Assembly: GCA_937957895.1 (NCBI GenBank)
Contig: CALFEZ010000212.1
Span: forward strand, 1-6,374
Source of the DNA: an uncultured Erysipelotrichaceae bacterium
GTDB taxonomy: Bacteria > Bacillota_I > Bacilli_A > Erysipelotrichales > Erysipelotrichaceae
Reading direction: 5' to 3'
DNA: 6,374 bases
Part shown: positions 1-5,083 of the stretch, piece after piece
Layout of the letters: each line of letters starts with the position of its first letter
Position numbering within the stretch: position 1 is the stretch's first letter
Made by a program: the position numbers and the translations under genes
The notes under the pieces: model-generated
What the model saw: the letters and a program-made list of their open reading frames with translations, nothing else
Databases searched by the model: none
What the model was told of the DNA's origin: nothing

Positions 1-553
1 AAACGGAGTTGACCAAAAGCGGGAAAGTAGCAAGTGGTGTCTGATGGATCACGCCTGTGATCTGTGGAATAAGATCGTTGTGGAAGGTGCCTCGTTGAGC
101 TACAACTTTCGCTCCTGAGAAATCGGAAAGGGAAGTTGCTGAAGCTAACGGTGAATCTGCACGAACGATCAACACCATGTCTGATGCATAGTACGGAGCT
201 GAGAAGGCAACTTGCTGACGACGTTCAGCCGTGTCAGTCATTCCGGCAACGATCATGTCGATCTCCCCTGAGTTGAGTGCAGGCTCCAAGCCTTCCCATG
301 CGATCTGCTTGACGATCAAGTCACGGCCAAGACCATCCGCGATGGCACTTGCAACGGTAATGTCATATCCGTCACAGAAGCCGATGTTGCCTTGGATCGG
401 GAAGGCGGTGTCACTGTCTTGGATCTGGGTCCAGTTAAAGGGTGCATAGTCACATTCCAATCCAACAATAATGGTACTCTCATCGTTTGTGGCTGGGGTA
501 CAGCCTGCCAGTGTAAGCAGTGCTACGCCGGCCATAATCATAAATCTTTTCAT
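1..553 (-). CDS. Polar amino-acid ABC transporter solute-binding lipoprotein, probably lysine-specific (partial, 3' end outside window)
   Basis: Seen: reading leftward from ATG at 553-551, an open frame of 184 codons reaches the window edge without a stop. A strong SD (AAGGAGG) sits just upstream. The N-terminus is a lipoprotein signal with lipobox LAGC, acylated Cys at residue 18. The mature part follows the extracellular amino-acid-binding protein pattern (SBP_bac_3): GLECDYAPFNW at 31-41, GFCDGYD at 58-64, then GMTDTAERRQQVAFSAPYY at 104-122. In this family the Arg after the T-x-E motif binds the ligand carboxylate. Cys34 and Cys60 could form a disulfide. Role: captures an amino acid outside the membrane and delivers it to an ABC permease, which may lie beyond the left edge. 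Inference: the lysine riboswitch in its leader makes lysine the likely substrate. About 70 C-terminal residues are missing compared with the usual length of roughly 250-290. Confidence 0.93.
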   Translation of the reverse strand, partial: MKRFMIMAGVALLTLAGCTPATNDESTIIVGLECDYAPFNWTQIQDSDTAFPIQGNIGFCDGYDITVASAIADGLGRDLIVKQIAWEGLEPALNSGEIDMIVAGMTDTAERRQQVAFSAPYYASDMVLIVRADSPLASATSLSDFSGAKVVAQRGTFHNDLIPQITGVIHQTPLATFPLLVNSV

Positions 554-559
554 GTGTTC

Positions 560-619
560 CTCCTTGATTTACAAACAAAAGATCGTGGCTACCACGACCT
601 TAATAAATCAAATAAGGAG
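560..619 (-). promoter_or_regulatory. Shine-Dalgarno-sequestering helix of the lysine riboswitch expression platform
   Basis: On the minus-strand RNA, CUCCUU-AU-UUGAUUU (605-619) is complementary to AAAUCAAGGAG (560-570), which contains the SD of the binding-protein gene. The pairing encloses the terminator hairpin 579-601, so in the off state the RNA could both end transcription and hide the ribosome site of any read-through transcript. The complementarity is seen directly; its function is inferred. The 5' strand starts at the aptamer's closing helix, so its availability would depend on ligand binding. Confidence 0.5.
571..601 (-). terminator. Intrinsic terminator of the lysine riboswitch
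   Basis: On the minus strand AAGGUCGUGG - UAG - CCACGAUCUU forms a 10-bp stem with one G-U pair (579-601), followed by UUUUGUUUGU. It lies between the aptamer and the start codon at 553, the usual place for a transcription-terminating expression platform. Its apex GGUAGC repeats part of the 5' strand of helix P1 of the aptamer, so the P1 3' strand (GCUAC) could pair with it instead, giving an antiterminator. Confidence 0.85.
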
Positions 620-775
620 TTGTAGCGCCTCTTCTTGACGAAGGAGTGTTACTGGTATTCCCAATAACCCCACATTGGATCTTTGCCAAAATCCAACGTT
701 CGGCGGTGATTACCTTTGGGTATCGTCTTAGCCTGCCGGCTCGGATACTTACTCATTTGCACCGCTACCTCTAAT
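617..775 (-). promoter_or_regulatory. Lysine riboswitch (L-box) aptamer
   Basis: Read on the minus strand, the leader matches the lysine riboswitch layout. The closing helix P1 is GAGGUAGCG (763-771) with CGCUACAACUC (617-627). P2 is GCGGUG (760-765) with CACCGC (703-708), and carries the conserved AUGAGUA and AAAGG internal-loop elements followed by CGCCGAA. P3 is AUUGGAU/AUCCAAC in plus-strand terms (674-680 with 691-697). P4 is an 8-bp hairpin at 648-668 with loop GAAUA. P5 spans about 628-645. The order and conserved blocks agree with my memory of the B. subtilis lysC and Thermotoga asd riboswitches. Known: binding of lysine stabilises P1 and turns the downstream gene off. Odd: the usual CUGUCA block between P4 and P5 is not recognisable; the RNA reads ACACUCCUUC there. 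Structure was drawn by eye, not folded. Confidence 0.86.
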
Positions 776-792
776 CTTTTGTTTTCTGCTAC

Positions 793-821
793 ACTTTACT
801 AAACACTGAAACAAATGTCAA
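793..821 (-). promoter_or_regulatory. Sigma-A promoter of the lysine riboswitch transcript
   Basis: Minus strand: -35 TTGACA, a perfect consensus (816-821), 17-bp spacer, -10 TAAAGT (793-798). The predicted transcription start near 786 leaves about 10 nt before the aptamer. Confidence 0.8.
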
Positions 822-847
822 GTGATTTTCAAACAAAATTTTCACTT
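820..847. repeat. Inverted repeat between the ttcA-like stop codon and the lysine promoter
   Basis: AAGTGA (820-825) and TCACTT (842-847) are a 6-bp inverted repeat, with TTTT/AAAA able to extend it. On the plus strand it is followed by TTTATT; on the minus strand only a weak U-rich stretch follows. It covers the stop codon of the gene at 842-1585 and two bases of the downstream -35 box. It may be a weak terminator of that gene, but the minus-strand U tract is poor. Confidence 0.3.
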
Positions 848-1585
848 TTTATTCACATCATGCAAAGAAGGTTTCCATAGATCCACTTGTTGATCATTGT
901 AAAGCATTTTCAAGAAATTATGCTTGGCAACATCATGATGCTGATAAAAGGCATCGATCATACCTCTGATCTTGTCTCGTTGAGTATGATGATCATTCGG
1001 ACAAGTCGATTCACAAACAGGCCACTGATGGATTTGTCGATAATTTTCGATAAGACTCTTTCGAACATAGACCAATGGTCGAATAAACGTGATATCCTGA
1101 CGCGACATGTACATTTTTGGCCTGAAAGTTGCGATTTTGCCGCCAAACACCATATTAAGGAACAATGTCTCAATCGCATCATCAGCATGATGTGCAAAAG
1201 CAACTTTATTGGCTTTTGTTTGTTTGACATGATCGATGAAATATCCTTTTTTCAATCGTGAACAGATCGAACAGGAATACTCATTGTTTGTTTGGGGATG
1301 CAACTTTAAGATCGAAGCAATGTCAGTGGGTATCAAGTGAAGGGGATATCCCAGAGTTTCACACCATGCTGCACTTGCAGAAATGTCCATTCCTTCAAAA
1401 CCCATTTCCATGTGAAAAACATCAAAAGTAAACGAAATAGGTGAATGTTTTTTCATTAAATCAAGAGCTGTCACCAGTGCAAATGAATCCATGCCTCCGG
1501 AAAAACCAACCGCGATATGGTCATTGGGTTCGATGAGTTGATAGTCTTTGTTGGCTTTGGTAATGGCTCGTCTAAGTTCTTTCAT
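842..1585 (-). CDS. ttcA: TtcA-family PP-loop ATPase, tRNA 2-thiocytidine synthetase-like
   Basis: 247 residues. The start chosen is ATG at 1585-1583, with AAAGGAA about 8 nt upstream. An upstream in-frame start at 1765 would add 60 residues lying over truB and its promoter, and was rejected. Seen: PP-loop SGGMDS at 29-34 (ATP pyrophosphatase site), CSIC at 105-108, AHHADDAIETLFLNM at 131-145, and a second Cys pair CESTC at 191-195. Known: TtcA uses an iron-sulphur cluster held by a CxxC pair plus a later Cys to thiolate C32 of certain tRNAs, arginine tRNAs among them in E. coli, after ATP activation of the base. The Cys arrangement separates it from TilS, which lacks it. The exact target is inferred from family, and the symbol is by family only. 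It is divergent from truB, another tRNA-modification gene. Confidence 0.82.
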   Translation of the reverse strand: MKELRRAITKANKDYQLIEPNDHIAVGFSGGMDSFALVTALDLMKKHSPISFTFDVFHMEMGFEGMDISASAAWCETLGYPLHLIPTDIASILKLHPQTNNEYSCSICSRLKKGYFIDHVKQTKANKVAFAHHADDAIETLFLNMVFGGKIATFRPKMYMSRQDITFIRPLVYVRKSLIENYRQIHQWPVCESTCPNDHHTQRDKIRGMIDAFYQHHDVAKHNFLKMLYNDQQVDLWKPSLHDVNKK

Positions 1586-1601
1586 CGCTGTTCCTTTTTC
1601 T

Positions 1602-1629
1602 TTGATATTATAGCATGTTTTGGTATAAT
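1602..1629 (+). promoter_or_regulatory. truB-ribF promoter (extended -10)
   Basis: -35 TTGATA (1602-1607), 16-bp spacer, TGG plus perfect -10 TATAAT (1621-1629). Predicted start near 1636, giving a leader of only about 14 nt before the ATG at 1650. Its -35 shares a base with the -10 of the opposite-strand promoter. Confidence 0.8.
1607..1615 (-). promoter_or_regulatory. Promoter of the ttcA-like gene (extended -10)
   Basis: Minus strand TGC-TATAAT (1607-1615) is an extended -10 with a consensus hexamer. No good -35 is visible 16-18 bp upstream (around 1629-1636), which an extended -10 can compensate. Predicted start near 1600, leaving a leader of about 15 nt. Confidence 0.65.
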
Positions 1630-1649
1630 GATGATTGCATGGTGACAGA

Positions 1650-2318
1650 ATGAACGGTGTACTGGCAATCGATAAGCCAAAAGATATGACGTCCTTTGAT
1701 GTCGTTAGAAAAATCTCAAAAACACTCGGCATAAAAGCCGGACACACGGGAACGCTTGATCCCATGGCGACCGGTGTATTGGTGGTGTGCTTAGGCAGTT
1801 ATACTAAATTGGTTCCTTACTTGATGGCAAGTCAAAAGACATATCAGGCAACGATCCAATTTGGAATTTCTACTGACAGTAAAGACATCACAGGAACCAT
1901 CATCGATCATACAAATATCAAGGCTTTTGACCAGCAAAATGCGTTGCAGGCATGCAAAAACATGATCAAAAAGCACATTCAGGAAGTACCAAAAGTTTCG
2001 GCAGTTCGAGTAAATGGACAAAGACTGTATGCGACAAAGGATGTCGTCGTGCTACCAAAGCGGGAGGTCGATGTGGTGGATTGTCGGCTAATGAGCTTTG
2101 ATGAACAGACACTTACATATGAGGCAACGGTGTCCAAAGGAACGTATATTCGCGTTTTGTCAGAAACGATCGCATCGGCATGCAACGGTAACATTGGTAC
2201 GACCATTGCACTCAGACGAGTCAAAAATGGTCTTATCGATCATATCATGACTCAATCATTGAATGATGCAATCGCAGACCCCCACTGGTTAGACCTAAGA
2301 ATGTTACTGAGCGAATAA
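1650..2318 (+). CDS. truB: tRNA pseudouridine(55) synthase TruB, catalytic domain, cut short by an in-frame TAA
   Basis: Makes pseudouridine at position 55 of the tRNA T-loop. Start ATG at 1650 with GGTGA just upstream; the TTG at 1635 would begin at or before the predicted transcript start and adds nothing conserved. Seen: NGVLAIDKP at 2-10, motif II GHTGTLDPMATG at 31-42 with catalytic Asp37, KTYQATIQFG at 63-72, KVSAVRVNGQRLYA at 115-128, SKGTYIRVL at 162-170 with the conserved Arg168. These cover the whole catalytic fold. Odd: the protein is 222 residues where the family usually has about 290-310. The frame after the stop at 2316-2318 continues with a plausible C-terminal domain, so the gene is probably nonsense-mutated or carries a sequencing error. 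The truncated product might still be active, since the catalytic residues are kept, but tRNA binding would likely be weaker. First gene of a truB-ribF operon. Confidence 0.9.
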   Translation: MNGVLAIDKPKDMTSFDVVRKISKTLGIKAGHTGTLDPMATGVLVVCLGSYTKLVPYLMASQKTYQATIQFGISTDSKDITGTIIDHTNIKAFDQQNALQACKNMIKKHIQEVPKVSAVRVNGQRLYATKDVVVLPKREVDVVDCRLMSFDEQTLTYEATVSKGTYIRVLSETIASACNGNIGTTIALRRVKNGLIDHIMTQSLNDAIADPHWLDLRMLLSE

Positions 2319-2480
2319 CCGATCATCGATATATCTGATCCAACGGACGTATATCATGGAAAGCGTTTGACAATTAAGAGCGAACATGATCGGATATGTC
2401 TGTTTTACAAAGAGGAGCCACTTGCTTTTTATGTTCGCGAGCAAGAGGATCAATATAGAAGCGAAAGAGGACTTTGGTGA
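2319..2480 (+). pseudogene. truB: Detached C-terminal (PUA-like) part of truB, in frame after the TAA
   Basis: The truB frame continues 53 sense codons past the TAA to a TGA at 2478-2480. Pieces such as PIIDISDP, VYHGKRLTIK and ICLFYKEEPLAFYV look like the C-terminal TruB domain, where a residue-G-x-x-L strand is followed by a hydrophobic strand and an L-A-x-Y strand. The TGA overlaps the ribF ATG by one base (TGATG), the kind of junction expected at the true end of truB. There is no convincing start codon with an SD within this stretch, so it is not a separate gene. Restoring the TAA codon would give a 276-residue TruB, close to normal size. Domain assignment is by pattern only. Confidence 0.72.
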
Positions 2481-3415
2481 TGAAGCAAGTAGTTCTTTCA
2501 TTGGAAGACAAAGATAAGATCCACGAACCAATCGTAGCCTGTATAGGCTATTTCGATGGATTTCACATAGGTCATATGGCACTGATCGATCAGGTAAAAC
2601 GTCAGGCAATCCTTGATGATGCAAAAACTGCCATGATTTCTTTTCATCCCGATCCTTGGGTGATCGTAAAGAATCAAAAGCACATCACACATTTAACTAC
2701 TCTTTTTGATCGCATGGAGCTTGCAAGAACTGCCGGTATTGACTATTGGATCACGATCAAGTTCACCAAAGAACTGTCTCAGTTATCTCCTAAGGCGTTT
2801 GTGGATGAGATGCTTTGTGTGCTGCCACTCACGACTTTGGTCGTAGGGTTTGACTTTCGATTTGGCTTTCGCGGAGAAGGAGATGCCAACTTTCTCAAAG
2901 CAAACTATCAGTGCTTTGAAACGATCGTTGTCGATCAAGTCAGTGATGACCACAACAAGATATCGACGACACGCATCGGGGTGGCGATTTCTCAAGGCCA
3001 TGTCGATGAGGCTAAAAAACTGCTTGGAAGACCCTATGGGATCAAGGGTATCGTCGTTCACGGACAAAAAAAGGGAAGAGAGATCGGATTTCCGACAGCT
3101 AACCTAGACTTTAGCGAGGAATACCTCGTACCTAAGTCAGGAGTGTATATCGGTGGTGTGATCATGAAACAAAAGCACTTTAAGGCGATGATCAATGTTG
3201 GTCATAATCCCACTTTCAACGTCAAAAACAACCTTTCGATCGAGGCCCATATCCTCGACTTTGATCAAGAGATCTATGGACAAAAAATCGAAGTGCAATT
3301 TTACAAGCGAATCCGTGATGAGATAAAGTTTGACTCAGTCCAGCAACTGATCGATCAAATGAATGAAGATTACTTCACCACTCGCCATTTCTTTGAAAAT
3401 ATTGAAAATAAATGA
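2480..3415 (+). CDS. ribF: Bifunctional riboflavin kinase / FAD synthetase RibF
   Basis: Converts riboflavin to FMN and FMN to FAD in the cytoplasm. 311 residues, the usual length. Start ATG at 2480, with AAGAGG nine bases upstream; TTG and GTG just before it in frame were not preferred because ATG forms the TGATG junction with the original truB end. Seen: N-terminal adenylyltransferase domain with GYFDGFHIGH (23-32, the nucleotidyl-transferase HxGH motif), GFDFRFGFRGEGD (123-135) and STTRIG (162-167). The C-terminal kinase domain has GRPYGIKGIVVHGQKKGR (183-200), EIGFPTANL (201-209, holding the PTAN flavokinase motif), VGHNPTF (240-246) and SIEAHILDF (253-261) with the probable catalytic Glu255. 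Both activities appear intact. It is likely translated by coupling to truB; with truB truncated 160 nt upstream, ribF depends on its own SD. Confidence 0.96.
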   Translation: MKQVVLSLEDKDKIHEPIVACIGYFDGFHIGHMALIDQVKRQAILDDAKTAMISFHPDPWVIVKNQKHITHLTTLFDRMELARTAGIDYWITIKFTKELSQLSPKAFVDEMLCVLPLTTLVVGFDFRFGFRGEGDANFLKANYQCFETIVVDQVSDDHNKISTTRIGVAISQGHVDEAKKLLGRPYGIKGIVVHGQKKGREIGFPTANLDFSEEYLVPKSGVYIGGVIMKQKHFKAMINVGHNPTFNVKNNLSIEAHILDFDQEIYGQKIEVQFYKRIRDEIKFDSVQQLIDQMNEDYFTTRHFFENIENK

Positions 3416-3423
3416 TTTTATGC

Positions 3424-3451
3424 TTGCATTTTATTTACATATGCGTATAAT
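3424..3451 (+). promoter_or_regulatory. Promoter of the T-box transporter operon
   Basis: -35 TTGCAT (3424-3429), 16-bp spacer, perfect -10 TATAAT (3446-3451). Predicted start near 3458, right at the base of T-box stem I. No terminator is visible between ribF and this promoter, so ribF read-through would also enter the T-box. Confidence 0.8.
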
Positions 3452-3457
3452 AGTCTC

Positions 3458-3691
3458 ATCAGCTATGAAAAAGAGTAGTAGCACAGTGATTCTCTAAGCA
3501 GCGACTTGTGAAGTGGTGAAAGACAAGTAGATGAACATGTGTGAACGTGCTTTGGAGCTAAATGGTCGAATCATGAGGCCATTTCGCGATCTGCGTTAAC
3601 GATGAGTGTCGATCCACATGGATCGGAATAAAGGTGGTACCGCGTAATCACGTCCTTTTGCAGGACGTTTTTTCTATTTTTGGAGGCAACC
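3458..3691 (+). promoter_or_regulatory. T-box leader (tRNA-sensing riboswitch), predicted arginine specifier
   Basis: Seen: the T-box motif AAGGTGGTACCGCG at 3631-3644, a terminator just after it, and an upstream stem I. Stem I base pairs AGCT (3461-3464) with AGCT (3556-3559) and AAAG (3470-3473) with CTTT (3550-3553). The specifier loop has AGTA (3474-3477) on the 5' side and GAA-CGT-G (3543-3549) on the 3' side, closed by GCACA (3481-3485) with TGTGT (3538-3542). A distal hairpin ACTTGT/ACAAGT follows the same helix. Stem III is CGATCC/GGATCG at 3610-3625. The specifier triplet, placed after GAA as in many T-boxes, is CGU at 3546-3548: arginine, matching a tRNA with anticodon ACG. Known: uncharged tRNA pairs with specifier and UGGN bulge, stabilises the antiterminator (AAGG 3631-3634 with CCTT 3654-3657) and turns the operon on. 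Bulge UGGU implies discriminator A73. Confidence 0.92.
3650..3673 (+). terminator. T-box intrinsic terminator
   Basis: ACGTCCT (3650-3656), loop TTTGC, AGGACGT (3662-3668), then a T run through 3673. The 5' arm shares bases with the antiterminator pairing of the T-box, so the two structures exclude each other. Confidence 0.93.
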
Positions 3692-4354
3692 ATGAACATT
3701 GATTTTACATTAACATTACCATATCTGCCGTTTTTGTTGCAGGGGATCGAAGTAACACTTAAGATCGCAGCCGTAGGTGCAATCTTCGGAACGCTTCTTG
3801 GATTGATCCTTAGTTTGATCACCAGCAAAAAAAATGTCCTTGCAAAGATAACCTCGTTTTTCATCGACTTTTTTCGAGGGACACCACTGCTGTTTCAACT
3901 AGTGTTTTTCCACTATGGGATCAGCAGCATCATCGATGGATTCGTTCCGGCAGCACTGACTTCGGCTTTCGTTGTGTTTTCTCTTAACTCAGCTGCATAT
4001 CTTTCTGAAGTACTCAGAGCCGGGATCAACTCGATCCCAAAAGGCCAGATCGAAGCAGCTACCAGTTTGGGAGTATCAAAAAAAGACATTGCTTTGTTTA
4101 TCATTATTCCCATAGCACTTCGAAACGTGTTGCCGGCAATCATCAATGAGTTCATCACACTTACAAAAGAAACATCGGTGGCATCATTTATTGGTGTAAG
4201 CGAACTACTGCGTCGTCAAGCGATCATTTCCGGTACGACCTTTCGGGTCATCGAACCGATGCTGATCGTTGGAGTCATATATTACACATTAAACAAACTT
4301 CTATCATTGGGAGGCAAATATCTTGAAAGGAAACTAAGCTATGATCAAAGTTGA
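3692..4354 (+). CDS. Polar amino-acid ABC transporter permease (HisM/ArtQ family)
   Basis: Membrane channel subunit of an amino-acid importer; usually works as a homodimer when only one permease gene is present, as here. 220 residues, typical length. Start ATG at 3692 with GGAGG five bases upstream; the TTG at 3680 overlaps the SD and was rejected. Seen: N-terminal TLPYLPFLLQGIEVTLKIA, the hallmark FRGTPLL at 61-67, NSAAYLSEVLRAGI at 99-112, the cytoplasmic EAA loop GQIEAATSLGVSKKD at 118-132 that contacts the ATPase, and about five hydrophobic membrane segments. First gene after the T-box. It overlaps the ATPase gene by 14 nt, indicating coupled translation. Substrate is not visible in the protein; arginine is inferred from the T-box specifier. 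Confidence 0.95.
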   Translation: MNIDFTLTLPYLPFLLQGIEVTLKIAAVGAIFGTLLGLILSLITSKKNVLAKITSFFIDFFRGTPLLFQLVFFHYGISSIIDGFVPAALTSAFVVFSLNSAAYLSEVLRAGINSIPKGQIEAATSLGVSKKDIALFIIIPIALRNVLPAIINEFITLTKETSVASFIGVSELLRRQAIISGTTFRVIEPMLIVGVIYYTLNKLLSLGGKYLERKLSYDQS

Positions 4355-5063
4355 ACAAGTAAGCAAGTCATTCAACAATCTCGAAGTACTCAAAGATATC
4401 AATGTCCAATTTGAAGATGACACGATCTATGCCATCATTGGAGTCAGTGGATCCGGAAAAAGCACACTTTTGAGGATGCTCAATGGATTGGAGGTTCCAA
4501 CCACGGGTCAGATCTGGATCGATGGGGTGGATATCGTAAGTCAAACCAAAGCCTTGGAGCGACTGCGACCAGGTATCGGGATGGTGTTTCAGTCATTCAA
4601 TCTGTTTGAACACTTCACTGCGATCGATAACGTCATGTTTGCACTTAAGAAAGTCAAAAAACTGACCAAAGAGCAAGCAAGAGCAATCGCCATCGAAAAA
4701 CTGACAGAAGTTGGATGTGCACATCGTCTAGAACATTACCCTGCCCAGCTATCCGGTGGAGAGAAACAAAGGATCGCCATTGCCAGAGCCTTGGCCATGC
4801 AACCTACAGTACTGCTGTTTGATGAACCAACAAGTGCTCTTGATCCGGAAATGACGGTAGAAGTGCTCAATGTTATCAAAAAAGTTACAGAGAAGAAGTT
4901 GTTGTCGATCTTGGTGACCCATGAGATGAACTTTGCCAAAGAGGTGGCTGATGTGATCATTTACATGGATCAAGGACAGATCGTTGAAATGGCTCCTACC
5001 AAAGAATTCTTTGAACATACAAAGTCGGACAGAGCGAAAAAATTCTTACAAAACATGCTATAA
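4341..5063 (+). CDS. Polar amino-acid ABC transporter ATP-binding protein (GlnQ/HisP family)
   Basis: Cytoplasmic ATPase that powers the importer with the preceding permease. 240 residues, the family's normal size. ATG at 4341 lies inside the permease end, with AAAGG about ten bases upstream. Seen: Walker A GVSGSGKST at 34-42, Q-loop Gln84 in MVFQSFNLF, signature LSGGEKQR at 137-144 (Glu-Lys where many relatives have Gln-Gln), Walker B VLLFDEP at 157-163, D-loop SALD at 165-168, and switch His194 in LVTHEM. All catalytic elements are present. It stops at TAA and the SD of the binding-protein gene follows within 10 bases, so the three genes form one operon. Confidence 0.97.
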   Translation: MIKVEQVSKSFNNLEVLKDINVQFEDDTIYAIIGVSGSGKSTLLRMLNGLEVPTTGQIWIDGVDIVSQTKALERLRPGIGMVFQSFNLFEHFTAIDNVMFALKKVKKLTKEQARAIAIEKLTEVGCAHRLEHYPAQLSGGEKQRIAIARALAMQPTVLLFDEPTSALDPEMTVEVLNVIKKVTEKKLLSILVTHEMNFAKEVADVIIYMDQGQIVEMAPTKEFFEHTKSDRAKKFLQNML

Positions 5064-5083
5064 ACACTAAAAGGAGAACTAAA

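Noticed and set aside
231..625. Plus-strand open frames over the binding-protein gene and riboswitch (231-449, 392-625)
   Set aside because: They are antisense to a clear lipoprotein gene and its structured leader, with no SD or recognisable protein.
887..1261. Plus-strand 124-codon frame opposite the ttcA-like gene
   Set aside because: Antisense shadow of a gene with intact PP-loop and Cys motifs; no family resemblance.
1635..1649. TTG start for truB at 1635
   Set aside because: It lies at or before the predicted transcript start, adds MHGDR with no conservation, and the ATG at 1650 begins the conserved TruB N-terminus.
1586..1765. Longer start (1765) for the ttcA-like gene adding 60 residues
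   Set aside because: The extension is the antisense of truB and covers both promoters, has no TtcA similarity, and ATG 1585 has its own SD and a promoter just upstream.
2316..2318. Genetic code change or amino-acid recoding at the truB TAA
   Set aside because: TAA ends the ATPase and Asp23/Gls24 genes normally, Trp is TGG throughout, and TAA recoding is not known in this group; nonsense mutation or sequencing error is simpler.
4736..5018. Minus-strand frames opposite the ATPase gene
   Set aside because: They mirror the Walker B and signature region of a well-conserved ATPase; no SD.
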